From: Chondrinema litorale
GTDB taxonomy: Bacteria > Bacteroidota > Bacteroidia > Cytophagales > Flammeovirgaceae
Direction of reading: 5' to 3'
NCBI RefSeq assembly: GCF_026250525.1
Contig: NZ_CP111045.1
Coordinates: 1-64,000, forward strand
Length of the DNA stretch: 64,000 nucleotides
Position 1 is the first letter of the stretch. Every line of letters starts with the position of its first letter. Under the pieces are notes generated by a model. That model was not told the origin of the DNA and did no database searches. It worked only from the letters and a program-made list of their open reading frames with translations. Position numbers and translations under genes: made by a program. This document shows, one piece after another, positions 20,801 through 29,117 of this stretch.

Positions 20801-21139
20801 AAACAAAGTATCTTTTACTGGCATTACTTGAATCTCACCAGATGCACCAGATGGATAACCACTATGGTGATTGTAACTAGTAAAATAATATATATTCTTC
20901 TCTTCGTAATGATAACCTCTTTGTGCAGCCACACCAGTTTCGGGAGAAAGTTGAACACTGCCATGAGGAAAAACTGCTCCGGGATATAATCCACCTTCGT
21001 TGCCCCAATTGGTTGGTGCATCGCTATAGCCAGTACCAATAAATGGATCGACTAAATTGTATGGAGAAGTTGATTGCGCTTGTAAATAAATACAAGGATA
21101 TAATATAAATAAGAGTGTTAGTTTCCAGTAGTTTATCAT
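17864..21139 (-). CDS. GH92 exo-alpha-mannosidase with C-terminal LamG-like domain
   Basis: From the ATG at 21139 (signal MINYWKLTLLFILYPCIYLQAQ) there are 1,091 residues, longer than the usual 750 of GH92. The GH92 core shows DPFIGTG, NEGGLYPGAVFPHGSVQLSP, GGFSAWDTYRSLHPLL, MTGNHTVPVLVDSYLKGI and the late signature GNDDLGSMSSWYVFSALGFYP. Members are calcium-dependent, inverting alpha-mannosidases that trim alpha-1,2/1,3/1,6 mannose. After the core (about residue 700) come CARDB-like beta domains (VVFPNEEVPVYFTLENKGSI) and a C-terminal LamG/concanavalin-like domain (ITMMGWLYPSKNNQGKSIDL, WHHIVGVCEGTILKVYIDG), probably for carbohydrate binding. It is 104 bp downstream of the GH89 gene. Confidence 0.95.
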   Translation of the reverse strand: MINYWKLTLLFILYPCIYLQAQSTSPYNLVDPFIGTGYSDAPTNWGNEGGLYPGAVFPHGSVQLSPETGVAAQRGYHYEEKNIYYFTSYNHHSGYPSGASGEIQVMPVKDTLFVSGKSFRPFEHNSEKAEPGFYSVQFSDDQTRTETTTTMRSGIYKFTFPKGITPYIYIGDVGDLNVISDTSISGTKANVYFEFSEGFTKSFSSEGGMILSFPEAESEKVIELRLSLSHVSLESAIKNFNKEIKEKSFDEVRVAAKSEWEKKLAVIDIDDEDVAKKKTFYTALYHSLLLPWVISDVDGNYKGRDGKIHKTEGEFEYGGFSAWDTYRSLHPLLTLLFPEIQKDMMLSLLNIYEQTGSLPADPMTGNHTVPVLVDSYLKGIELDKDLLYKAMLESIDKSPFIRHHLEDYHKLGYLPSDIPESITRTVEYAYDDWALAQFANVMQDDAIYLKALDRSLGYRHVFNPEMLFMQPVKDGVFNNNPGTFGYKEGDQWVYTFAIPFQPVDLVNLMGGDESFANMLDSALSNEIILFDNETMFHVPYMFTYANHPELTQQWVHDVLVNRFLPTPGGIPGNDDLGSMSSWYVFSALGFYPTAPGKPNYDMVAPLFKSATVHLPNTQDLVIQSDKKSENDKYIQSIYIDGKAHDKLWISHEVVSQGGTLSYQVQETPFSVYPEYSNPALLTEIHDKPAIEIRELELPKKVVFPNEEVPVYFTLENKGSIGTKKVALKINEKEYVSKYCLVPSNGKISDTLYCKLYELDKVEVALSGFDEVHTIKVKQPKLPMSNQFEVSEIDLNTLVESGNEQKLAVTIKNIGWKAYKFNIPVKEDGNTIFNFELNLRPGESNTVTHSFLTSDQGTHSIKVGKQSQKYKTYESAAESNLLDLQLAKRTEEGLIQDISGFNNHANIQTTGQESNETSFDKLPYFDKNMMIDIPESQSLDQFNESITMMGWLYPSKNNQGKSIDLITKGDNHVLQQTSYGSLNFFAGGWGRGECNVPLPSNWFGNWHHIVGVCEGTILKVYIDGVFAGSLPLEAPKNLTVKGKWAVGRNEEFPGERIYEGYMDIVKIFGEALTEIQVSDIYKSEKQNHKSAP

Positions 21140-21174
21140 GTGTGAAAGGAAGGGATTAATAAAATACAAAGATT

Positions 21175-21218
21175 AAAAAAAGTCATCCACCTTCACCTTA
21201 CAGTTTCCAGTGGATGAA
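21175..21218 (-). terminator. Hairpin terminator after GH89 gene
   Basis: TCATCCAC (21183-21190) pairs with GTGGATGA (21210-21217). On the minus strand the stem is followed by CTTTTTTTAA. It sits between the GH89 stop and the GH92 start, so the two enzymes may not be fully co-transcribed. Confidence 0.6.
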
Positions 21219-21242
21219 CTCACCCGTTTTTGATCTTTATTT

Positions 21243-23504
21243 TTACATATTTGAAGACGCGTAGGTCTCTTTCATTTTCTCGTAGTACTTGTCATAAAGT
21301 TGTTTGGCAATTTCGTAAGCATCACCTTTAGGCTCGGCAGTGTAGTTACCACCCGTTTTGTTAGCCCACTTCCATTCCCAATCTTTAATACCTTCTTCGA
21401 ATCCAGCTTGATCGAACTTAGTACCTGTTTCCATACTTTTAGCAACTTGAACAAAGTACTGCTCCCATCTAGGTTTGTAGAAATCTCTAAGTAAGCCAGC
21501 CCATTGTCTGTTAGAGTATTCGTGCAACTCACTGTTTTTGTCTCCCCAAAGCGTTACTTGATCTCTCGCATTAAACTCATAAAGGTCTTGTTCTTCTTTA
21601 GTCTCTCCCCAACTTCTTGCATCTTTAATCCATTTGCCTAACAAAAAGTCTTCGTGTGTTTGAAGCAGTTTATCCATATCTTCGATCACAGCAAGAAACG
21701 CTTCAGTATTTTCTTTAAAAGCTTTTTGATCTTTTGCCTCATAAGCTTTTCTAATTTTTTGTTGCAATGGATTCGCATAGTTAGCTAACACCTGTCTGGT
21801 TAAGTCAACCATATCATATTCGAAACCTTCGCTACCTTTTAAATCAGGAGTTTGCTCAATAAAAATCTTCCAAGCATCTAACAACTCAGTCGGATCGTAA
21901 TCTAACTTAGTTAACACTCTGTGCCCTTGCTTTTCGAAAGTTGGTCTGGCAACCAAAATAGACTCAGAACCACCTTCGCCAAGACCACCACTATAAACCG
22001 TGTTTTCTAAAACTTGCCAAGCTTTATTGATCTCTTCATTTACTTTTCCATATCTGCGATGGGCATAACCTTCTAACCAATTATCTACATTTATTGGCTC
22101 GCTCGTCCAAACATTTTCAAGCATGAGGTGGAAAAGTGCTGGGTTTTGTCCGTTGCCTTCTGGTGTTAATCCAATACCTTTCATTTTGCCAGAATTAGGA
22201 TCGTGTAATGCAGCCGATGGATCTTTTGCGACATTTTCCATTCTACCAAACATAGCCACATTGCCACCAAAGTTTTGAAGCATATTCCAAATCCAAGGTT
22301 TGCCATAGTAAGCATCAGTTCTATTCCAAACCGGATGGCTCTCACTATACAAATCAAGAATAATCATTTGATCGTCTGGTATGGCTCCAAACAAAGCTTG
22401 AATCTGAGTTGGGTGCCAGAAATCATCATTGTAATGGAACATCCAACCTTGCATAACCCAAACTGCTTCTGGGTCAGTATTCGCCATCGACTGAAATACT
22501 TTGTGACTAATCTTACTTAAGAAGGTAGAATCGTTTGATGGAGGCACGTTTTCATTAAAAGTATCCGCAGAGTAATAGTGATCTGTTCCGTACTCTTCGT
22601 TTTGCGCTTTTAAGAATGCCGCACCAATTTCATCAAACATTGGGTCTTCTAAGTTCAAGATATACACATCGTCAAAACCGGCATCCCAGTTAGTTTGTAA
22701 TAAGTTAGCATCTGGGAACTTATCTTTAAATGTTGGAGGAACGTGACCAGTAAAAGCCGGTAAGATTGGCTTCATACCAAATGCTCTTTCTTTTGCTAAT
22801 ATCTTTTTTTGCAGATCCATGTGGGTGTCCATCCAATGGTCTGGAAGTGGACCTCCCCAAGCATCGATGTTGCCCATCCATAACCAAGAGAAATAAGCAG
22901 GGCCACTAAAAAACTTACCTAACTCTTCTTTAGAGAAACCCATTTCTGTATAAACCTTTCTCCAAATAGCTTCTTCACCAGTTAAGGCCAATGGCATGTT
23001 AATTCCGTTCAATGCCATCCAGTCAATTTCCCATTGCCATCTTTCCCAGTCCCACCAAGCCATGGAATAGTTGAAAGTACAGTAGTTTAAATAGTAGCGG
23101 TATTTATAAGGAGAAACATTTCTAATCTTAGTACTCACTTCCGGAAATACTTCTGGAAAGTTTAAGTTAGATCCATTCCAAGTAATTTCACAGTGTAAAA
23201 AATGCTTTAAGTAATGATTTAAAGCTGATGCCACAGACACACCATTGTTACCTCTTAGCACAATTTTGCCATCTACACTTTCTAGTTCAAATACATCTTT
23301 TTCATTATCTGATTCTATATATTCAATTTTAAATTCAGATGCTTTGTCTTTCATTATCCGCTTTACCAAGCCAGCAACTTCGTCGGTTTCTTCGGTAGTA
23401 TCAGCTTCAGTAGTTTCTGTACCTGCATAATCTGCGGTAGGACTACATTGCCAAAAAAATAAGAGATTAAATAATAAAGCAGAAAGCAAAGTTACTCTCC
23501 TCAT
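21243..23504 (-). CDS. Alpha-N-acetylglucosaminidase (GH89, NAGLU-like) lipoprotein
   Basis: This is a 753-residue lipoprotein (LLFFWQC lipobox). The NAGLU/GH89 signatures are clear: YKYRYYLNYCTFNYSMAWWD, WEIDWMALNGINMPLALTG, GPAYFSWLWMGNIDAWGGPL, and the two expected catalytic glutamates in SADTFNENVPP (Glu at about 318) and LTPEGNGQNP (Glu at about 449). The enzyme removes terminal alpha-linked GlcNAc, as in heparan sulfate or mucin-type glycans. It is the first gene of the minus-strand run and is divergent from the outer-membrane paralogue pair at 23902. Together with GH92 it points to a complex glycoconjugate substrate. Confidence 0.96.
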   Translation of the reverse strand: MRRVTLLSALLFNLLFFWQCSPTADYAGTETTEADTTEETDEVAGLVKRIMKDKASEFKIEYIESDNEKDVFELESVDGKIVLRGNNGVSVASALNHYLKHFLHCEITWNGSNLNFPEVFPEVSTKIRNVSPYKYRYYLNYCTFNYSMAWWDWERWQWEIDWMALNGINMPLALTGEEAIWRKVYTEMGFSKEELGKFFSGPAYFSWLWMGNIDAWGGPLPDHWMDTHMDLQKKILAKERAFGMKPILPAFTGHVPPTFKDKFPDANLLQTNWDAGFDDVYILNLEDPMFDEIGAAFLKAQNEEYGTDHYYSADTFNENVPPSNDSTFLSKISHKVFQSMANTDPEAVWVMQGWMFHYNDDFWHPTQIQALFGAIPDDQMIILDLYSESHPVWNRTDAYYGKPWIWNMLQNFGGNVAMFGRMENVAKDPSAALHDPNSGKMKGIGLTPEGNGQNPALFHLMLENVWTSEPINVDNWLEGYAHRRYGKVNEEINKAWQVLENTVYSGGLGEGGSESILVARPTFEKQGHRVLTKLDYDPTELLDAWKIFIEQTPDLKGSEGFEYDMVDLTRQVLANYANPLQQKIRKAYEAKDQKAFKENTEAFLAVIEDMDKLLQTHEDFLLGKWIKDARSWGETKEEQDLYEFNARDQVTLWGDKNSELHEYSNRQWAGLLRDFYKPRWEQYFVQVAKSMETGTKFDQAGFEEGIKDWEWKWANKTGGNYTAEPKGDAYEIAKQLYDKYYEKMKETYASSNM

Positions 23505-23901
23505 ACGATCGATTAATTTAAATATAAAACATCAGGAGTTTCGCTTAAGATCAAATTACAGCAAAGGTGAAAGACTGATTATTATCGTTACTGACTAATA
23601 TTAGATAATCTAAGATTTCTGAAATAGAAACCAATAACAAGCTGATCTAAAGTTTAAAAATGAAATATCACTCCTATAACCCTTCAGTATAAGAGACAGT
23701 AATAATTTGAGAATTACTTACAGACTTGTTAAAAAAACTAGGAAAACATTAAAGATTTTTAAAATGTGAGTAGGTAAATATCAGCAAATCGATATAAGAT
23801 TAATACAAATAATTCACGATTAACCACAATTATATGTTAATTAAATAAGGTTACTTTATTAGTTTTAGCACTTTATTATCATTCTATCAATTCAATAATC
23901 G
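23505..23901. other. Divergent intergenic region
   Basis: This 397-bp region separates the minus-strand GH89 gene from the plus-strand outer-membrane gene at 23902, so it should hold promoters for both. It is AT-rich. I see no strong inverted repeat or clear consensus promoter. Confidence 0.5.
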
Positions 23902-25155
23902 ATGAAAAAACTATTACTCCTAATTACTTTTAAATTACTATTACTAGCTTCTTTAATTGCTCAAGAAAACTTTCAAACCGGTTATGTCATTCAGAATTCT
24001 GGTGAGAAAATAACAGGAGAAATTGACAATGAATATTGGAGACGAAATCCAGAAACGATTACTTTTAAAAATGGAAGTGGAGAAACACAAACCTATGGTA
24101 TAAATGACATTAAAGAGTTTCAGGTTGATGGCAATATTTATAAAAGTGCCTCTGTACAAATTGAAACAAGTTCACAAAAAATCTCAAACTTAGACAATTC
24201 GCAAGAACCTAAATTCGAAGACAAAAAAGTCTTTTTAGAAACACTTATACAAGGTACAAAAAGTCTTTACAGCTATAGAGGTGAACAAGAAAGAGATTAC
24301 TATTTTATCTATCGAGATGGTAAATACGAAGCTCTTGTTTATAAAAAGTTTAATATGGGCGATGTAAATAATGTGCAAATAGGATATAACAAACAATTTG
24401 TATTACAGCTCCAAACCTATTTGGGAGATTGCCCCGATGTAATAGATGATATTTCTATAATGGCCCAACCTAGTATTTGGAAGTTAAAAAAGCTTTTTAC
24501 TAAATATTATAGCTGCACTTCTAGCGCTCCTGAATTTCAAAAAGTAAATAGAGAAACTAATCTTGAATGGGGTGTAGATGCAGGTATAACTTTTACTACA
24601 ATTCAGTTTAATGGTGATGGTGGCAAGCTGACAGGTAGCAATTTTTCATCATCAGTAGCTCCTATTTTTGGTATATTTCTAAATATTGGATTAGATGGAA
24701 ATAGAAAGAAATGGGCGATAAACAATGCCTTATTGTTTACCTCATTCTCATCTGAAGGAAATTATATAAATGATTTAAGAAATGGTTTTTACAATGAATA
24801 TGACATGAAGTTAGAAGCCAGCTATTTAAAATTGCAAAACCTAATTAAATATAGTTTACTAAATACAGAAGATAAGAACCTTTACCTTTTACTCGGAATT
24901 ACTAATGGTTTTTTAGTTAATATCGAAAACACTAGTATCGAATATCGCCATGTGTATGATGATGTTACAACTTCTGAAGTAAACACCATGGATTCTTACA
25001 GAAGTTATGAACAAGGTTTAGTTATTGGCGCAGGATATAATATAAAGCATATCCATTTAAATCTTAAGTTCGAAAGGTCTAACGGACTCTCAGACGCAAC
25101 TTCTATTAGCTCACCAATTAATAGGATTTATACCACTGTTGGATATAGTTTCTAA
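23902..25155 (+). CDS. Probable outer-membrane beta-barrel protein (tandem paralogue 1)
   Basis: This 417-residue protein has a signal peptide ending SLIAQ. The N-terminal 110 residues form a conserved module (FQTGYVIQNSGEKITGEID, WRRNPETITFKNGSGETQTY, DIKEFQVDGNIYKSASV). The C-terminal half alternates in the manner of a small beta-barrel, ending in the outer-membrane-type motif TTVGYSF. A cysteine pair (GDCP and YYSCTS) is shared with the neighbour. I do not know a named family; many Bacteroidota carry such proteins as unknown PorT-like barrels. The gene at 25252 is a clear paralogue in the same order and strand, so this is a tandem duplication. Confidence 0.75.
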   Translation: MKKLLLLITFKLLLLASLIAQENFQTGYVIQNSGEKITGEIDNEYWRRNPETITFKNGSGETQTYGINDIKEFQVDGNIYKSASVQIETSSQKISNLDNSQEPKFEDKKVFLETLIQGTKSLYSYRGEQERDYYFIYRDGKYEALVYKKFNMGDVNNVQIGYNKQFVLQLQTYLGDCPDVIDDISIMAQPSIWKLKKLFTKYYSCTSSAPEFQKVNRETNLEWGVDAGITFTTIQFNGDGGKLTGSNFSSSVAPIFGIFLNIGLDGNRKKWAINNALLFTSFSSEGNYINDLRNGFYNEYDMKLEASYLKLQNLIKYSLLNTEDKNLYLLLGITNGFLVNIENTSIEYRHVYDDVTTSEVNTMDSYRSYEQGLVIGAGYNIKHIHLNLKFERSNGLSDATSISSPINRIYTTVGYSF

Positions 25156-25251
25156 TTTGATAATAAGTTGTTCAAAACATGAGTTAAAAAGGTGTAAATA
25201 TCGAAATTTATCAATTTTTAGCAGATTTTTTTGGACAACTTATAATTTTTA

Positions 25252-26445
25252 ATGAAAAAACTAATACTAATAAGTGTACTGAAATTAGCATTTTTTACCA
25301 CTATTTTTGCCCAACAAAACTTTCAGCTCGGATATGTAATTCAAAACAGTGGAGATACACTTAAGGGTGCAATAGATAATAAGTTGTGGAGAAGAAATCC
25401 AGAAACTGTCACTTTTAAAAATAGTAGTGGTACTACCCAAACTTTTGGGGTGAATAATATTAAAGCATTCCAAGTAGATGGTAGTATATATAAAAGTGCT
25501 ACTGTAAAAGTTGAAACTAGCTCAGTAGACATGCAAACTCTGGAAGATAATAACGAATTAGAATTTGATAAGAGATCAGTTTTATTAGAAGCTATCTTCA
25601 TTGGAGCCAAAAGCTTATACATGTATAAAGGAGAATGGGAAAGAGACCATTTTTTTATTGAAGTTGATGGTCAATTTGAAACCCTCATTTTTAAGAAATA
25701 CTATAGATATTATAATGGAGAAAAACGGTTGTCTTATAACCGTCAATACAAAAAGCAACTAATCGAATACTTAGGAGATTGTAACAGTATTGCTAAAAGC
25801 ATAGATTTTAATAATAATTTTGAAGCATATGTTCTCAAGAGTGTTTTTAAAAAATATTACAAATGCATAGATAGTGAGCCAGATTATCAGAAACAGAAGA
25901 AAAGCCTCAATTTCACATTTGGCCTAACAGCAGGCTTGACATTAAATCAACTATCTTTTAAAGGATCAAGTAGACCTTATCGAGAATTAGTTGCTGCAGA
26001 AATATCAACTCAAACAACTCCAACATTTGGTATTTCAATGGATATGCAGTTGGAAGGTAATAGAAATAGATGGTCAATATTTAACGAATTGTACTATACA
26101 TCCTATTCTGTAGAAATTGATGAAATGGAAAGCTTATCTCAAATAGGAATTTCATACATTAAAATTGGAAACTCTTTGAGATATAGACTTGTCAATTCTC
26201 AAGAAGCTTCACTTTTTATAGAATTAGGAATAACTAATGGGTTTTCAGTTTCAGCTGAAGATTTTTCTTCAACAATCTTTGAAAACTATAGAAAATATGA
26301 ACAAGGGATTCTAGGAAGTATAGGATTTCAGGTAAATAAAGTGTCATTCCTTGTTAGATATGAAAAGTCTAATGGTATATCAAATTATGAATTACTTGCA
26401 TCTCCAGTAAATCGCTTTTCAGCCATTTTTGGATATTCTTTTTAA
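25252..26445 (+). CDS. Probable outer-membrane beta-barrel protein (tandem paralogue 2)
   Basis: This 397-residue paralogue of the preceding gene has a signal peptide ending TIFAQ. The N-terminal module is closely matched (FQLGYVIQNSGDTLKGAID, WRRNPETVTFKNSSGTTQTF, NIKAFQVDGSIYKSATV), as are the GDC and YYKC cysteines and the C-terminus SAIFGYSF. The barrel half has diverged much more than the N-terminal module. The gap between the two genes is 96 bp. Function unknown; surface location is inferred from the signal peptide and terminal aromatic residue. Confidence 0.75.
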   Translation: MKKLILISVLKLAFFTTIFAQQNFQLGYVIQNSGDTLKGAIDNKLWRRNPETVTFKNSSGTTQTFGVNNIKAFQVDGSIYKSATVKVETSSVDMQTLEDNNELEFDKRSVLLEAIFIGAKSLYMYKGEWERDHFFIEVDGQFETLIFKKYYRYYNGEKRLSYNRQYKKQLIEYLGDCNSIAKSIDFNNNFEAYVLKSVFKKYYKCIDSEPDYQKQKKSLNFTFGLTAGLTLNQLSFKGSSRPYRELVAAEISTQTTPTFGISMDMQLEGNRNRWSIFNELYYTSYSVEIDEMESLSQIGISYIKIGNSLRYRLVNSQEASLFIELGITNGFSVSAEDFSSTIFENYRKYEQGILGSIGFQVNKVSFLVRYEKSNGISNYELLASPVNRFSAIFGYSF

Positions 26446-26448
26446 TTT

Positions 26449-26475
26449 AAGCTGGCATAATCGCCAGCTTTTTTT
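26449..26475 (+). terminator. Rho-independent terminator
   Basis: AAGCTGGC (26449-26456), loop ATAATC, GCCAGCTT (26463-26470), then a T run to 26475. It ends the paralogue pair and lies at the 3' end of the converging membrane-protein gene. Confidence 0.85.
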
Positions 26476-26968
26476 ATATCAATACCTCCTCTTTTTTAGT
26501 AGGTAGTATACTTTTTAAATCTAAATTAGCTGCTTTGTATACCCAATAAATATAAACTGGTTGAAATAACAATCGCGACCAAGTATACCAAGCTGCTGCG
26601 GGTAAACCTCCCGGTGCAGCCAGATTATTTACTGCCACATTTATATTAGCCGGAAACATCAAAATCAATTGTATAATTAGTAGCCAAGCTGATATGGTTC
26701 TTGTTTTATTCCATAATAAACCCAAGCCAAATAAAACCTCCGTTACACCAGAAATTACTACTAACTCAGTGGCAAAAGGTAAAAGATCTTCTACCATATA
26801 GGCTAATGCTTCTGGTTTTACTAAATGCATTACTCCGATCATCACGAACATGATTCTGGCCCCTACCCTACCCGCAATCCAGAAATTTTGAAAGCTATTC
26901 TCTTTAAAGATTTTACTTATTAGCCAAATGAATAATGTAAATGATATTAAGCCTATGAAAAATGCCAT
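26474..26968 (-). CDS. DoxX-like small integral membrane protein
   Basis: From the ATG at 26968 the protein has 164 residues; the frame extends 8 codons upstream to a TTG. It shows four hydrophobic segments (FFIGLISFTLFIWLI; MFVMIGVMHLV; LVVISGVTEVLFGLGLLW; SAWLLIIQLILMFPANI), and the pattern GVMHLVKPEALAYMVEDLLP is typical of DoxX/DUF4267-like proteins. Role unknown. It is 61 bp downstream of a Crp-like regulator gene on the same strand, an arrangement repeated at 60 kb. Confidence 0.75.
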   Translation of the reverse strand: MAFFIGLISFTLFIWLISKIFKENSFQNFWIAGRVGARIMFVMIGVMHLVKPEALAYMVEDLLPFATELVVISGVTEVLFGLGLLWNKTRTISAWLLIIQLILMFPANINVAVNNLAAPGGLPAAAWYTWSRLLFQPVYIYWVYKAANLDLKSILPTKKEEVLI

Positions 26969-27029
26969 AATTAATAATTTTAGTTTAGGCAAATTTCGAG
27001 TTTGGCAAAACCTATTTCCTTGACAAAAA

Positions 27030-27605
27030 TCAAGAAATTGAAGCGCGTACTCTAGATAGTGTTTCAGGTGTAATTCCCATATAGGAGGCTAAGTATTTAA
27101 GCGGAATCGATTCTAACAGATGTGGTTGTTCATCCATTAACTGCAAGTATTTTTCTTTAGGAGATAAAGTTAGAAATGAAATTTCGCGAGAAGATTTTTT
27201 GAGATATTGTTGTTCGGCAGCGAGTCTACCAATCCGATCTCCACAACTTGTATTCTCATAGACTTCTTGCAAACTATTATAAGATATATAGTAGCATTCC
27301 ACAATTGGTGTAATAGCCCGAATCTCAATAATGCCAGTCTTTCGACTTATAAAAGAATCATAATTACTAAAAAAGTTTCCGGGGAAGGTAAAGGCAATGG
27401 TTGTTTCATTAAGTGGATCAACAATGTGTCTTACGATGCCATCTACCAAGTAACATAGTTTATTTTCAAGTTGGTTAAAACCTGTGATGATTTCCTTCTT
27501 TTTGTATTTTTTATGGACCAGTCTTTCACTAAAGTATAGCCATTCATCTTCACTCATCTTTACCATCTGGCTAAATATATTCTTAATCTGGTCTTTAGAA
27601 TTCAT
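27030..27605 (-). CDS. Crp/Fnr-family transcriptional regulator
   Basis: This 191-residue protein has an N-terminal cyclic-nucleotide-binding-type beta-roll (KEIITGFNQLENKLCYLVDG, TTIAFTFPGNFFSNYDSFIS) and a short C-terminal winged helix (PLKYLASYMGITPETLSRVRA). There is no FNR-type cysteine cluster. Such short Bacteroidota Crp-like proteins often control a neighbouring gene in response to an unknown ligand; here the downstream DoxX-like gene is the likely partner. Confidence 0.88.
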   Translation of the reverse strand: MNSKDQIKNIFSQMVKMSEDEWLYFSERLVHKKYKKKEIITGFNQLENKLCYLVDGIVRHIVDPLNETTIAFTFPGNFFSNYDSFISRKTGIIEIRAITPIVECYYISYNSLQEVYENTSCGDRIGRLAAEQQYLKKSSREISFLTLSPKEKYLQLMDEQPHLLESIPLKYLASYMGITPETLSRVRASIS

Positions 27606-27675
27606 TATAAATCACTTTCAATTAAAATAGAATTCCCCTCAATATTACAGAGGGAAACACTATTGATAAAACTCT

Positions 27676-28965
27676 TTATTGCACTTTCGCTAAATTTTGA
27701 ATTCCTTTTACAAGCCAATCTAGTTCTTTGGTGCTTGTATATATATGTGGCGTTACGCGCATGCCATGAAACTTGCCCGTTTTATCTCCTTTATGCGTAA
27801 GATGCACATGGTAATTTTTATATAACTTCTGGGCTACCTCTCCATCACTCATATTCTTTAAAGAAAATGAACCCAAAGCGCAAGCATATTCTGGTTTCAT
27901 CGATGTTTTTATTTCAACATTAGGGATATCGGAAACTCTGGTAATCCAATAATCTTTCAAGTATCTTAACCTTGCTTCTTTTCTTTCACTACCTATTGTG
28001 TTATGAAAATAAATAGCTCTGGCTATAGAAAGCTCTGCCGGCAAATTACGAGTTCCGAAAGTATTAAACTTGTTTATATCATCACTTTGGGGATCTTCGT
28101 GGGTAAAGAGCGGCCATAGGTTTTTAATTTCTGATTTCTTTATGTACAACATTCCAGTGCCAAAAGGAGAACAAAGCCATTTATGCAAACTAGTTCCGTA
28201 ATAATCGCAGCCTAAATCTGAAATCTTAAAATTGATGTGGGCAAATGCATGTGCACCATCCACCAAAACCTTTATATCTGGATTTACCTTTTTAACCGCA
28301 GCAGTAATTTTCTTTACTGGCATAATGTTGCCATTCAAGTTATTTACATGCGTAATCATTACCAACTTGGTTTTATCTGTAATGGCACTGGTGTAAGCCT
28401 CTACAATTTCTTCATCATCTTCAATAGGCAATTCAAAAGAAAGCCATTTTAACACTACACCATATCTTGCTTCGGCTTCCTCCCAAGTATTCATTACCGA
28501 GGTGTAATCTTGTTCTGTTAGAATAATTTCATCACCTTTATTGTAGTTCATTCCCCAGATTACTGTGTTAATGGCCTCCGTAGTATTTCGGTTAACTGCA
28601 ATTTCTTCTGGACTGCAACCTGCCAACTCAGCCAATTGCTCACGCACAGAGTTAGAAATATCACCTTTGCTCCACATATGCATAGAAGGAATGGTGTTAA
28701 ACTCTCTGGTGTAATGCGCTAAAACTTCTTGAACTACCTTTGGCTGTGGGCTCACTCCCCCATTGTTTAAGTTTGCCACACTAGTGGAAACTGAGTACTC
28801 ACTGCGAACCCAATCCCATAAAAACTCTTCATCTTTTATTTGAGGTAACTCTCTCCAAACATTCTGCTCTTTTTCTGAAGCATTGGCAATATTGGGTATA
28901 GTAAAAGCGGTTGAAGCAGCGGCAGCCATACATCCTTTTTTAAGAAACTTTCTTCTATTAGTCAT
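27676..28965 (-). CDS. Class V aminotransferase-like PLP enzyme with Tat signal
   Basis: This 429-residue protein starts with a twin-arginine-type leader (MTNRRKFLKKGCMAAAASTA). The rest is a fold-type I class V aminotransferase resembling isopenicillin N epimerase and cysteine desulfurases: NLNNGGVSPQPKVV, AVNRNTTEAINTVIWG, VDGAHAFAHINF, and the PLP lysine in YYGTSLHKWLCSPFG (Lys at about 262), with TFGTRNLPAELSIARAI behind it. The reaction is not predictable from sequence. Export of a PLP enzyme by Tat fits the need to fold with cofactor before export. Confidence 0.88.
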   Translation of the reverse strand: MTNRRKFLKKGCMAAAASTAFTIPNIANASEKEQNVWRELPQIKDEEFLWDWVRSEYSVSTSVANLNNGGVSPQPKVVQEVLAHYTREFNTIPSMHMWSKGDISNSVREQLAELAGCSPEEIAVNRNTTEAINTVIWGMNYNKGDEIILTEQDYTSVMNTWEEAEARYGVVLKWLSFELPIEDDEEIVEAYTSAITDKTKLVMITHVNNLNGNIMPVKKITAAVKKVNPDIKVLVDGAHAFAHINFKISDLGCDYYGTSLHKWLCSPFGTGMLYIKKSEIKNLWPLFTHEDPQSDDINKFNTFGTRNLPAELSIARAIYFHNTIGSERKEARLRYLKDYWITRVSDIPNVEIKTSMKPEYACALGSFSLKNMSDGEVAQKLYKNYHVHLTHKGDKTGKFHGMRVTPHIYTSTKELDWLVKGIQNLAKVQ

Positions 28966-29066
28966 TTTAGTTCTGGGGTAAATCTTGATAAATAAAATAG
29001 ATTGAAATCTAAATTTAATATTTGAGTGGGAATTAGATATGACTTAAACTGAAAAATGCATAAAAA

Positions 29067-29093
29067 AAGGATTACATATTTTATGCAATCCTT
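29067..29093 (-). terminator. Hairpin terminator after DinB-like gene
   Basis: AAGGATTACATA (29067-29078) pairs with TATGCAATCCTT (29082-29093) with one mismatch, and the minus-strand product runs into a T7 tract (complement of 29062-29068). Confidence 0.8.
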
Positions 29094-29117
29094 ATATCAA
29101 ATTATTTAAAATAACTT

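Noticed and set aside
27030..27605. FNR-type oxygen sensing by the Crp-like regulator
   Set aside because: No N-terminal cysteine cluster is present; only isolated cysteines occur.
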